Shown piece by piece: positions 1 through 7,705 of a stretch of 64,000 bases of DNA. The stretch comes from CAZSRX01 sp964609675 [NCBI: uncultured Bacteroidota bacterium]. Lineage in GTDB: Bacteria > CLD3 > SB21. The translations under genes were made by a program, and so were the position numbers. The notes under the pieces are model-generated. The model made no database searches, was not told where the DNA came from, and saw only the letters and a program-made list of their open reading frames with translations. The stretch spans positions 1-64,000 of the forward strand of contig CAZSRX010000022.1 in NCBI GenBank assembly GCA_964609675.1. The letters are read 5' to 3'. The stretch's first letter is position 1. The number at the start of each line of letters is the position of its first letter.

Positions 1-79
1 TACGCCTTTTTTAAAATGACAAACCGCTCATTTACACAAAATTATTTACAGACTCTTTCATGGCGTCCCCTTTTAGCCT

Positions 80-658
80 TTAAGCAAAGAAGTCAAACTT
101 CTTTGAGCTTCTTAAATATTCTATGTTATTATCGTTAATAAATTTTATATTATCATCCGTGCTTATAAATTGCGATAATACCGCATCCGTTTTTACCAAA
201 ACGCTGTTCCGTTTGCCAATAAAGCCCTTATAATTCAAAAACACGTAATCCTCCTCCGGCTTATTTACGATTCCCGCCGTGACCGGATTCAGGTGAATGT
301 ATTTTGATATATAGATTAAATATTCATCCGTATCAATCAATTTTCCGTTATAGGTGCCTTGAAAGTTACTTCCCGCCCGGTGGTAATATGTATTGATAGC
401 TTTTGAATACGATATACTGAAGGCCTGCATGTTTTTTGGTAAATCGGCGCCTTTATTAAGATAGACCAGCCGGTGATAACGATTGGGCATCAGGCCATAA
501 CACACTACATCGATATGATTGGCGCACAATTTTTCCTGTAATCGTTTAAGAAAAAAGAAGTAATTTTTTTCTTCAAAAAAGATGGCCGCTTTATCATGAC
601 CACGATAGCAGATGCGGTCATAATTATACCCGAGATATTTGGTTTTTGGGTTCGACAT
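80..658 (-). CDS. REP-associated (RAYT/IS200-like) tyrosine transposase, possibly inactive
   Basis: This 192-residue protein has the layout of the Y1 transposase family: an N-terminal YNYDRICYRGHDK segment, a VVCYGLMPNRYHRL segment where the HUH motif belongs, a Tyr-rich helix (YSKAINTYYHRAG) followed by NFQGTY, and the family tail YISKYIHLNPVTAG. These enzymes nick single-stranded DNA with a tyrosine and a metal held by the HUH histidines. Here the first HUH histidine reads Arg (NRYH instead of NHxH), so metal binding and activity are doubtful. Palindromes lie just upstream (668-700) and inside the 3' end (86-104), as expected for a transposase that recognises REP-like hairpins. The gene is complete; it is a solitary copy in this window. 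Confidence 0.85.
   Translation of the reverse strand: MSNPKTKYLGYNYDRICYRGHDKAAIFFEEKNYFFFLKRLQEKLCANHIDVVCYGLMPNRYHRLVYLNKGADLPKNMQAFSISYSKAINTYYHRAGSNFQGTYNGKLIDTDEYLIYISKYIHLNPVTAGIVNKPEEDYVFLNYKGFIGKRNSVLVKTDAVLSQFISTDDNIKFINDNNIEYLRSSKKFDFFA
86..104. repeat. Hairpin in the 3' end of the transposase gene
   Basis: Inverted repeat AAAGAAG (86-92) and CTTCTTT (98-104) with a 5-nt loop. The same ACTTCTT/AAGAAGT core makes up the long palindrome on the other side of the gene at 668-700, so the pair may be the REP-like substrate of the transposase. A terminator role is also possible. Confidence 0.45.
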
Positions 659-667
659 AGTTCATAT

Positions 668-700
668 AAAAGTAAAACTTCTTAAAGAAGTTTTACTTTT
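668..700. terminator. Perfect 33-nt palindrome between the envelope gene and the transposase gene
   Basis: Arms of 16 nt (668-683 and 685-700) are exactly complementary around a single base at 684, with the core AAAACTTCTT. The arms end in T-rich sequence on both strands. It lies 16 bp past the stop of the minus-strand envelope gene, so it can act as an intrinsic terminator, and 10 bp upstream of the transposase start. The core is shared with the hairpin at 86-104, which also suggests a REP-like element. Confidence 0.6.
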
Positions 701-715
701 TGTTAAATGGTTAAT

Positions 716-2212
716 TTACGGCCACACCGGCCAGTTGATGCCCGGTTTATCGGAAGAACTTTTCTTGCCACTCATCAGTACCGCGGCGGCTCCGCCGGCT
801 ACCACCGCGCCGCCAATAAGGTACCATTTGGTCATGGATTTTTGGGCAACCTGCGTACCGCTTTTTTCTTTGGCTTCTTTATCCGATTTTTCTTTCTGCA
901 TTTTTTCAGTCTGTTCTTTTGCCTCTTTGGCTTTACGTTCCATTTCCTGCTTCAGGGCCAGTTGCTCCTGTTCTTTCTTTTTTTGTTCCTGAAGCGCTTT
1001 TTCCTGCTTTTCTTTTTCCAGGCGCTGTTTATCCGCAAGGAGCTTCTGGTCTTTGGATTTTTGTTTTTCTTTGTATTCATAACTATAATCCATGCGGGCG
1101 TCCAGGGTATAATCCGACGTCAAATTCACCGCCTGATAAAATTCGGCAAGATTTTTATTATCCGTCCTGATTTTTACTATATATTTACCCTCCGGCAGCA
1201 GAAAAATCGATTTATCAAGAGGCTGTAATTTATCATCAATAAAAATTTCGATATTTTTTGCCGTTATACCCTCAGGGAAAACGGGTTTTATCGACAGGTT
1301 ATACAATTTTTTTAATATACCTTTTATGTTAACCGAAGACTCATTTTCTTTTATCACCAGTGAATCTTTGGTTGTCAGGTAACCGTTTTTCTTATAAGTA
1401 ATAAGATACGCGCCGGCGGGAACATTGATAACGGTTGGCGTTTTTCCAACCATTTCATTATCCAGATAAATGACCGCCTCGGAAGGTTCGGATGTTACTT
1501 TGACCGGAATGGTGAGGCGGCCTAATTTTAAGTCGAGATTTTCAATTGCGCCTTTTTTCAGGTCAACTTCTTTTCGTGCAATCAAATCTCCCAAGCGGAC
1601 TTCGACCGTATGTTTTCCGGTCGTAATGCCTTCAAGCAGGCGGGGCGTAACAAATCCGGTTTCCTTGCCGTCCAGGAAAATATTTCCACCGGCTGGATTG
1701 GAAGACACAAAAATATCACCGGCGGCTCCGGCAACCGCTGTGCCTTCGTCCTTGCCGGCAAACGCATTCGCGATACTTTTCATCACATTCAGCAGGCCTT
1801 CCATTTTACCTTCGTAATCTTCGGATTTGGTTTTCACGATCTTTCCTGTGCCGACGTCAATCATTCGCAGGTCAATGGTATAGGTCTGCCCGAACTTGGC
1901 GATGTCACCGGCAATCATGTACTGCACGCCCAGCAATTGCCCCACTTGCACGGCGCATTCCTGCGAATTACACTGGTCGGATAGCGCAAAGTCTTGTTCT
2001 TTGAGAATGTCTCGCATCTTCTCCCGTTCAATGACCTCATACGCGTCGGTCTGCACGAGGATGCCGCGAAAGCGGTTGGTCAATACGGAAAGCTCGCTTT
2101 TATCCAGCCCGCCGCTCGACTGGAATTCCAGCACGGCTACCGATTTTTTGGACTCTTGCGCGTAGGCGAAATATACCATAACAAAAAGAAATAGCGGTAA
2201 GAACTTCTTCAT
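716..2212 (-). CDS. CsgG-like / PEGA-domain envelope protein with coiled coil and C-terminal membrane anchor
   Basis: The 498-residue product starts with a signal peptide (MKKFLPLFLFVMVYFAYAQ). Residues about 20-150 resemble the CsgG/FlgO-type nucleotide-independent fold (KSVAVLEFQSSGGL, VIEREKMRDILKEQ, GVQYMIAGDIAKFG, LRMIDVGTGKI). Two PEGA-like beta domains follow at about 165-300 (VSSNPAGGNIFLDGKETG and VTSEPSEAVIYLDNEMVG), then a charged Lys/Glu/Gln coiled coil at about 375-455 and one hydrophobic segment near 465-485 (WYLIGGAVVAGGAAAVLM). CsgG-like domains in this setting are usually envelope components rather than curli pores. The start has an AAAGGAGA ribosome site. Function is unknown; an envelope-spanning or signalling role is inference. 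Confidence 0.7.
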   Translation of the reverse strand: MKKFLPLFLFVMVYFAYAQESKKSVAVLEFQSSGGLDKSELSVLTNRFRGILVQTDAYEVIEREKMRDILKEQDFALSDQCNSQECAVQVGQLLGVQYMIAGDIAKFGQTYTIDLRMIDVGTGKIVKTKSEDYEGKMEGLLNVMKSIANAFAGKDEGTAVAGAAGDIFVSSNPAGGNIFLDGKETGFVTPRLLEGITTGKHTVEVRLGDLIARKEVDLKKGAIENLDLKLGRLTIPVKVTSEPSEAVIYLDNEMVGKTPTVINVPAGAYLITYKKNGYLTTKDSLVIKENESSVNIKGILKKLYNLSIKPVFPEGITAKNIEIFIDDKLQPLDKSIFLLPEGKYIVKIRTDNKNLAEFYQAVNLTSDYTLDARMDYSYEYKEKQKSKDQKLLADKQRLEKEKQEKALQEQKKKEQEQLALKQEMERKAKEAKEQTEKMQKEKSDKEAKEKSGTQVAQKSMTKWYLIGGAVVAGGAAAVLMSGKKSSSDKPGINWPVWP

Positions 2213-2614
2213 GGAAATTCTCCTTTAAAAACTATTGGTTATTATATGAATGAGTTTAAACATCGTCTGCTCTCCATACTACAAACGCTCATCACCATTC
2301 ATTTAGAATGCCGTTACGTACCCGCGTCAGATATTTGTATTAAACTCAGAGATATGTCCTAGCAATAATAATTTAACAAGCCGTTATTTTTAAAGCAAGT
2401 AAAAATTTTTCCTACTGAAAGCGTTTAAGGGTATGATCCGATCCAGTAAAAAATTAAATGCTGACAAGAATCATTTATGAATCTATCATTTGATTTTACT
2501 TTTAAATTAAGTTATATTCTCATGCCATATTTTCACGGCATATCTCTGAGTCTGTTCTAAGTTTTTTCTGGCGGTTTAGATATTTTCTGCAGTATTTAAT
2601 CAAAGGAACCCAAT
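2213..2614. other. AT-rich divergent promoter region upstream of hdrC
   Basis: This 402-bp region separates the divergent envelope gene and hdr operon. It has no ORF I believe in. A 13-nt inverted repeat (ACTCAGAGATATG at 2344-2356 and its complement at 2539-2551) spans most of it, and a candidate sigma70-like promoter lies at 2490-2518. I did not find a convincing -24/-12 sigma54 site. Confidence 0.5.
2490..2518 (+). promoter_or_regulatory. Candidate promoter of the hdr-mvh operon
   Basis: TTGATT (2490-2495), a 17-bp spacer and TATATT (2513-2518) resemble a sigma70 -35/-10 pair about 100 bp upstream of hdrC. One arm of the 13-nt inverted repeat falls just downstream at 2539-2551, where a bound regulator would affect initiation. 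AT-rich sequence produces such matches by chance, so this is tentative. Confidence 0.3.
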
Positions 2615-3253
2615 ATGGACCAACCAAGGATTGTTCCCAACGCGGCGGTGAGTTCCGCTCCGGGCGAACTGGACGTCCGGCGGCGGATCAAGTACGAGGA
2701 GGAGCTCGATCACGCGTTCCCGAACCGGATTGCGGAACTGGCGCACGGCGAGAAATTTTATTCCTGCATCCAGTGCGGCACGTGCAGCGGCACCTGCCCG
2801 GTGAGCCATTACATGGACTACACGCCCCGGCGGATTATCGCGATGGTGCGGGAAGGTTTTCGCGCCGAAGTGCTGAACAGCCAGACGGTGTGGCTCTGCG
2901 CTTCGTGCTACGCCTGCACCTGCGACTGCCCGCGCGGCATCAAGATCACCGACGTCATGTACGCGATCAAGCGCGAAGCCATCGAACAGGGCGTCTACCC
3001 CAAACGGTTCCCGACGCCGGTGCTGGCCAACGCGTTCTTCAATCAGGTGATGAAAGACGGCCGGAGCAGCGAAGGCAAACTGATGATGAAAGTGTTTCTC
3101 GGAACGAATCCGTTCAAGGCGTTCGGCAATATGCTGCTCGGTATGAAATTATTTTTCACCGGCCGGATCTCGATGAAATCCGAACGCATCAAGGACAGGA
3201 AATCTCTGAAAGCTTTACTGGCGGCGCTCGACCGCCTGAAGGAGGCAAAATAA
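2615..3253 (+). CDS. hdrC: Heterodisulfide reductase subunit C-like 4Fe-4S protein
   Basis: The 212-residue protein carries two classic 4Fe-4S binding patterns, C51-x2-C54-x2-C57-x3-C61 (CIQCGTCSGTCP) and C95-x2-C98-x2-C101-x3-C105 (CASCYACTCDCP). HdrC passes electrons between the flavin subunit HdrA and the disulfide-reducing subunit HdrB. It opens a compact operon in which hdrB starts 1 nt after its stop, then hdrA and three hydrogenase genes follow. An AAAGGA ribosome site sits 6 nt before the ATG. The C-terminal third is basic and helical with no clear motif. Confidence 0.93.
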   Translation: MDQPRIVPNAAVSSAPGELDVRRRIKYEEELDHAFPNRIAELAHGEKFYSCIQCGTCSGTCPVSHYMDYTPRRIIAMVREGFRAEVLNSQTVWLCASCYACTCDCPRGIKITDVMYAIKREAIEQGVYPKRFPTPVLANAFFNQVMKDGRSSEGKLMMKVFLGTNPFKAFGNMLLGMKLFFTGRISMKSERIKDRKSLKALLAALDRLKEAK

Positions 3254-3254
3254 C

Positions 3255-4154
3255 ATGAAGTACCTGTATTACCCGGGCTGTTCGCTGAAAAGCACCGGCC
3301 GCGCTTACGAAGAATCCATTCTGGCCGTGTTTAAAACGCTGGCGATATCGCTGGAAGAAATCGACGACTGGAACTGCTGCGGCGCGACGGCTTACATGGC
3401 CGTGGACGAATGCAAGGCGTTCGCGATTGCCGCGCGTAACCTCGCCCTGGCGGAGAAACAGTTTAAAGACGAACCGGAAGTTCATATCGTCGCGCCGTGC
3501 AGCGCGTGTTTTATGGTGCTTCTGAAAACCATCCATTATATGAACACGCACAAGGAAATCGGGCAAAACATCCGTAAGGTGTTAAGCGAAGCCGGCCTGA
3601 AATTCGAGAACCGCGTGAAGATTCGCCATCCGCTCGACGTGCTCGTGAACGATTACGGAATGGATAACCTTATGCGGGCAATCAAAAATCCGCTGAAAGG
3701 ACTGCGCGCCGCGTCGTATTACGGCTGCCAGACCGTGCGGCCGTTCGAGTCGTTTGACAGCAACCGCAATCCGATGACCATGGATAAAATCGTGCAGGCG
3801 CTCGGCGGACAGCCCGTGGACTGGTCGCTGAAAACCCGATGCTGCGGCGCGAGCCTGACCGGCACCATTCCCGAAGTCGGATTACGTCTCAGTTACATTA
3901 TCCTGCACGAAGCCCAGCAGCATCACGCCGATGTGGTGGTTACGGCATGTCCGCTCTGCCAGTTCAATCTGGAATGTTATCAAAAGAAAATGACGAGCGC
4001 GTTCGGCCACAAGATCGACATTCCGGTGATGTTCTTCTCGCAGCTGCTCGGGAAGGCGCTCGGTATACCCGAAAGCGATCTCGGCGTGAAACGGCTGTTT
4101 GTGAAACCCTCTAAAATTCATTCAGGACAAGGAGGTAAGCGCGTTTATGTCTAA
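3255..4154 (+). CDS. hdrB: Heterodisulfide reductase subunit B-like, CCG-domain protein
   Basis: The 299-residue protein has two CCG domains: Cys9, Cys41-Cys42, Cys82/Cys85 in the first, and Cys158, Cys196-Cys197, Cys232/Cys235 in the second. In characterised HdrB these hold two noncubane 4Fe-4S clusters that cleave the heterodisulfide CoM-S-S-CoB. In a bacterium the physiological acceptor is not known from the sequence. All cluster ligands appear present. Its last 8 nt overlap hdrA, which points to translational coupling. Confidence 0.94.
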   Translation: MKYLYYPGCSLKSTGRAYEESILAVFKTLAISLEEIDDWNCCGATAYMAVDECKAFAIAARNLALAEKQFKDEPEVHIVAPCSACFMVLLKTIHYMNTHKEIGQNIRKVLSEAGLKFENRVKIRHPLDVLVNDYGMDNLMRAIKNPLKGLRAASYYGCQTVRPFESFDSNRNPMTMDKIVQALGGQPVDWSLKTRCCGASLTGTIPEVGLRLSYIILHEAQQHHADVVVTACPLCQFNLECYQKKMTSAFGHKIDIPVMFFSQLLGKALGIPESDLGVKRLFVKPSKIHSGQGGKRVYV

Positions 4155-6174
4155 CAATAATAAAACGCCCCGAATCGGTTTCTACGTCTGCCATTGCGGG
4201 CATAACATCGCCAGCGTGGTGGATGTCGCGGCGGTCGCGGAATACGTGAAAACGATGCCCGGCGTGGTGATTTCCAGAGAATACAAATACATGTGCTCTG
4301 ATCCGGGTCAGGAACTGATTCAATCCGATATCAAAGAACATAACCTGAATCGTATCGTGGTCGCGTCCTGTTCGCCGCTTCTGCATGAGCATACGTTCCG
4401 CAACGCTTTAGAGAAAGGCGGGCTGAACCCGTTCTATTTCCACATGGTGAATATCCGCGAGAACGTTTCGTGGGTGCATACCGATAAAGACGCCGCGACG
4501 GATAAAGCCAAAGACCTCGCGCGCGCGGCCATCCAGCGCGTATGGTTCCACAAGCCGCTGGAAAAGAAATCGGTTCCGGTCAATCCGGACGTCCTCATCG
4601 TCGGCGGAGGCATCGCGGGCATTCACGCGGCGCTGACCATCGCCAACGCGGGGAAAAAAGTTTTCCTCGTGGAACGCGAAGCCACTATCGGCGGACACAT
4701 GGCCATGTTCGATAAAACCTTCCCCACGCTCGACTGCGCGGCGTGTATCCTGACGCCGAAAATGTCGGCGGTGAAATCGCATCCGAACATCACGCTGTGG
4801 ACGTATTCCGAAGTCGAAAAAGTGGAAGGTTACGTGGGCAACTACAAAGTTACCGTCAAACACAAGCCGCGCTATATCGTCGAAGATCTTTGCGTCGGGT
4901 GCATGGATTGCATTGACAAATGTGTTTTTAAGGAAGCCAAATTTTCCGACGAATTTAATCAGGGACTTGGAAAACGCAAACCCGTGTACATCCCCTTCCC
5001 GCAGGCCACGCCGCAGGTGGTGCTCGTCGATCCGGATACCTGCCTATACCTGAAAACCGGAAAATGCAAACAGACCTGCGTGGAAGCGTGCGACCGCAAG
5101 GCGTTTGATTTCCAGCAGAAAGAGAAATTCCAGGAAATCGAAGTCGGCACGATTATTCTTTCTACCGGTTTTCAGCCCTTCGACGCGAAACGGCTTCCGG
5201 AATATGGTTACGGAAAATATCCAAATGTGTACACCTCCCTCGAAGTCGAGCGTCTGGTCAACGCGTCGGGTCCGACCGGCGGCGAAGTTGTTACCCGCGA
5301 CGGCAACCATCCGAAAACCGTCGGCATTATCCACTGCGTCGGTTCCCGCGACGAAAAGACCAACCGCTGGTGTTCGCGCGTCTGCTGTATGTACTCGCTG
5401 AAACTCGCGCATCTGATCAAGGAACACACGCACGCGGAAGTGTATAATTTCTACATCGACATGCGCACGCCCGGCAAAGGGTATGAAGAATTTTATGATA
5501 AACTGCTCAACGAAGGCGTTCACTTCATCCGCGGGCGTGTGGCCGAAGTGACCGATTGGACGCTGTCGCAGGCGGAAGCCGGCAAGCTGATTATCCGCGT
5601 GGAAGATACGCTTATCGGCGCCGTGCGAAGAATTCCCGTGGATATGGTCGTTCTCGCCGTCGGACTTGAGCCGCATCATGACGCGCAGGACGTCCGGCGG
5701 TTATTCAATATTTCCTGTTCCTCGGAAGGATTCTTCCTCGAACGCCATCCGAAACTCGCGCCGGTTAATACGTTTACCGACGGCATCTTCATCGCCGGCG
5801 GATGCCAGGGGCCGCGCGACATCCCCGATACGGTTGCCCAGGCGGGTGCGGCCGCCGCCGAAGCGTTGGCGCTCATCAACGCGGGACATGTGGAACTCGA
5901 ACCCAACACCGCGTACATCCGCGAGGAAGACTGCTCCGGATGCAAGTCCTGCCTGCCGCTGTGTCCGTACACCGCGATTACGTTTGATGAATCGAAAAAG
6001 AAAGCCGTCATCAATGAAGCGTTGTGCAAGGGCTGCGGAACCTGCGTTGCCGCGTGCCCGTCAGGATCGATCGTCCAGAACCTGTTCGAGGACGAAGAGA
6101 TTTTCAGCGAAATCGACGGTCTGCTCAAATTTGATTTTTCCTGCTGTAAACCGATGGAGGTGAACCATGCCTGA
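4147..6174 (+). CDS. hdrA: Heterodisulfide reductase subunit A-like flavin/iron-sulfur protein
   Basis: HdrA is the bifurcating flavin subunit. The 675-residue protein has an N-terminal domain (FYVCHCGHNIASVV), an FAD-binding Rossmann motif GGGIAGIHAALTIANAGK at about 153-170, the TLDCAACILTPKM cluster segment near 198, an inserted ferredoxin motif CVGCMDCIDKC near 250, a Cys-rich CLYLKTGKCKQTCVEAC segment near 300, and a C-terminal pair of 4Fe-4S motifs (CSGCKSCLPLCP, CKGCGTCVAACP) near 595 and 630. The many clusters fit transfer between the hydrogenase module and ferredoxin. A strong AAGGAGGT site precedes the ATG, and the gene overlaps hdrB and mvhD by 8 nt each. No selenocysteine codon was needed. 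Confidence 0.94.
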   Translation: MSNNNKTPRIGFYVCHCGHNIASVVDVAAVAEYVKTMPGVVISREYKYMCSDPGQELIQSDIKEHNLNRIVVASCSPLLHEHTFRNALEKGGLNPFYFHMVNIRENVSWVHTDKDAATDKAKDLARAAIQRVWFHKPLEKKSVPVNPDVLIVGGGIAGIHAALTIANAGKKVFLVEREATIGGHMAMFDKTFPTLDCAACILTPKMSAVKSHPNITLWTYSEVEKVEGYVGNYKVTVKHKPRYIVEDLCVGCMDCIDKCVFKEAKFSDEFNQGLGKRKPVYIPFPQATPQVVLVDPDTCLYLKTGKCKQTCVEACDRKAFDFQQKEKFQEIEVGTIILSTGFQPFDAKRLPEYGYGKYPNVYTSLEVERLVNASGPTGGEVVTRDGNHPKTVGIIHCVGSRDEKTNRWCSRVCCMYSLKLAHLIKEHTHAEVYNFYIDMRTPGKGYEEFYDKLLNEGVHFIRGRVAEVTDWTLSQAEAGKLIIRVEDTLIGAVRRIPVDMVVLAVGLEPHHDAQDVRRLFNISCSSEGFFLERHPKLAPVNTFTDGIFIAGGCQGPRDIPDTVAQAGAAAAEALALINAGHVELEPNTAYIREEDCSGCKSCLPLCPYTAITFDESKKKAVINEALCKGCGTCVAACPSGSIVQNLFEDEEIFSEIDGLLKFDFSCCKPMEVNHA

Positions 6175-6670
6175 CCAGAACCCGACTAACTGGGAACCCG
6201 TGATCGTCGCGTTTTTCTGCAACTGGTGTACGTACACGGCGGCGGATCTCGCCGGCGTCTCGCGCCTGCGTCACGCGCCGAACGTGCGCATCGTCCGCAT
6301 CATGTGCTCGGGACGGGTCGATCCGCAGTTCATCCTGACCGCGTTTGCCAAAGGCGCCGACGGCGTGCTGATTGGCGGATGCCATCCCGGCGACTGCCAT
6401 TATTCCGAAGGCAATTATAAACTGCTCCGCCGCGTACGCCTGTTGAACCGCATGCTCAGAGACATGGGCATCGAAGAGAAACGGTTCCGGCTGGAATGGA
6501 TCTCCGCGTCCGAAGGCGACAAAGTCAAATCTGTAATTAACGAAATGGTCGCGCAGGTGAAAGCGCTCGGCCCGCTCGGATTGCCGAAGCAGTATGAAGA
6601 ACTCGATAAGGAACTTGAACATATCGAACAACAATCGTCCGGAAAGGAGGCGCACAGCCATGTCGGATAA
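6167..6670 (+). CDS. mvhD: F420-non-reducing hydrogenase iron-sulfur subunit D (MvhD-like)
   Basis: MvhD carries a 2Fe-2S cluster and links the MvhAG hydrogenase to HdrA. The 167-residue sequence shows the family motifs FFCNWCTYTAADLAG, VRIMCSGRVDP and the GGCHPGDCHYSEGNYK segment, all with their cysteines. Length is normal or slightly long for the family. A GGAGGTG site precedes the ATG, and the gene overlaps both hdrA and mvhG, so the order hdrA-mvhD-mvhG places it physically between the two modules it joins. Confidence 0.93.
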   Translation: MPDQNPTNWEPVIVAFFCNWCTYTAADLAGVSRLRHAPNVRIVRIMCSGRVDPQFILTAFAKGADGVLIGGCHPGDCHYSEGNYKLLRRVRLLNRMLRDMGIEEKRFRLEWISASEGDKVKSVINEMVAQVKALGPLGLPKQYEELDKELEHIEQQSSGKEAHSHVG

Positions 6671-7631
6671 ACCCAAAATCGGATTTTACTGGTGCGCGTC
6701 ATGCGGCGGCTGCGAAGAATCGATCGTCGATCTCGCGGAAGACATCCTGACGGTCGCCGGCGCGGTGGATATCGTGTTCTGGCCGGTCGCGATGGATTTC
6801 AAAAAATCAGACGTCGAAGCCATGCCGGATCAATCCATCGTCGCGACTTTTATTAACGGCGCGATCCGTACGACGGAACAGGATGAAATGGTGAATCTCC
6901 TCCGGAGAAAAAGCCAGTTCGTCATCGCGTACGGTTCCTGCGCGCATCTGGGCGGCATTCCCGCGCTCGCGAATCAGTTTCCAAGAGAACAAATATTAAA
7001 ATATGTTTACGAGGAATCGCCCAGCACGGTAAACGATGAGAAAACGCGGCCCGCGACTTCGATCGACATTAAAAGCCACACCCTCACCTTACCCGGATTT
7101 CATAAATTAGTCCGCGCGCTGGATCAGGTGATTGACGTGGATTATTATTTACCCGGCTGCGCGCCGACGCCGAAACTGCTCAAAGAAGCGGTGATGGCGC
7201 TTCTCCAGGGCAAACTCCCGCCGAAAGACTCCGTACTCGCGCCGGATATCGCGCTCTGCGATGAATGCCCGCGCAAGGACAGCAAACCCACGGATGTCGC
7301 TTACACCGAATTCAAACGCCCGCACTGGACTTTAATGGACGCGACGAAATGTTTTCTCGCTCAGGGCGTCGTCTGTATGGGCCCGGCCACGCGCGGCGGA
7401 TGCGAAGCGCTGTGCGTCAACGGGAATATGCCTTGCACCGGGTGTTTCGGCCCGACCTCGCGCGTGCAGGATCAGGGCGCGAAGATGTTATCGTCGTTAT
7501 GCTCCTCGATCAAACCGACCGACGAAGAAGGAATCGACGCGGTGCTCGAAGGCGTGCCCGATCCCGTCGGAACATTTTACCGGTACGGTCTGGCGGCGTC
7601 GATTTTACGGGTAAAAGTAAATAAAGAATAA
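6660..7631 (+). CDS. mvhG: NiFe hydrogenase small subunit, group 3 Mvh type
   Basis: The electron-transfer subunit of a cytoplasmic group 3 NiFe hydrogenase. I start it at 6660 (MSDKPKIGFY), 10 nt after a GGAAAGGAGG ribosome site inside mvhD; an upstream in-frame ATG at 6594 has no such support. The 323-residue product has the proximal cluster ligands at the N terminus (WCASCGGCEESIVDL), GSCAHLGGIPALAN, YYLPGCAPTP, CDECPRK, and a Cys-rich C terminus (GGCEALC, MPCTGCFGP), consistent with three 4Fe-4S clusters. No twin-arginine leader is present, which fits a cytoplasmic enzyme. Confidence 0.93.
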   Translation: MSDKPKIGFYWCASCGGCEESIVDLAEDILTVAGAVDIVFWPVAMDFKKSDVEAMPDQSIVATFINGAIRTTEQDEMVNLLRRKSQFVIAYGSCAHLGGIPALANQFPREQILKYVYEESPSTVNDEKTRPATSIDIKSHTLTLPGFHKLVRALDQVIDVDYYLPGCAPTPKLLKEAVMALLQGKLPPKDSVLAPDIALCDECPRKDSKPTDVAYTEFKRPHWTLMDATKCFLAQGVVCMGPATRGGCEALCVNGNMPCTGCFGPTSRVQDQGAKMLSSLCSSIKPTDEEGIDAVLEGVPDPVGTFYRYGLAASILRVKVNKE

Positions 7632-7642
7632 ACATTAAAAGC

Positions 7643-7676
7643 AGCTTCATGCTGAGCGAAGTCGAAGTATGAAGCT
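7643..7676. repeat. Hairpin in the mvhG-mvhA gap
   Basis: Inverted repeat AGCTTCAT (7643-7650) and ATGAAGCT (7669-7676) with the loop GCTGAGCGAAGTCGAAGT. The loop motif CTGAGCGAAGTCGAAG looks like widespread intergenic repeats of FCB genomes. It sits in the only real gap of the operon, so it may set the mvhG/mvhA message ratio or act as a weak attenuator. Confidence 0.5.
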
Positions 7677-7705
7677 ATTGGTTAGAAAATTATACAAGGT
7701 CTGTT

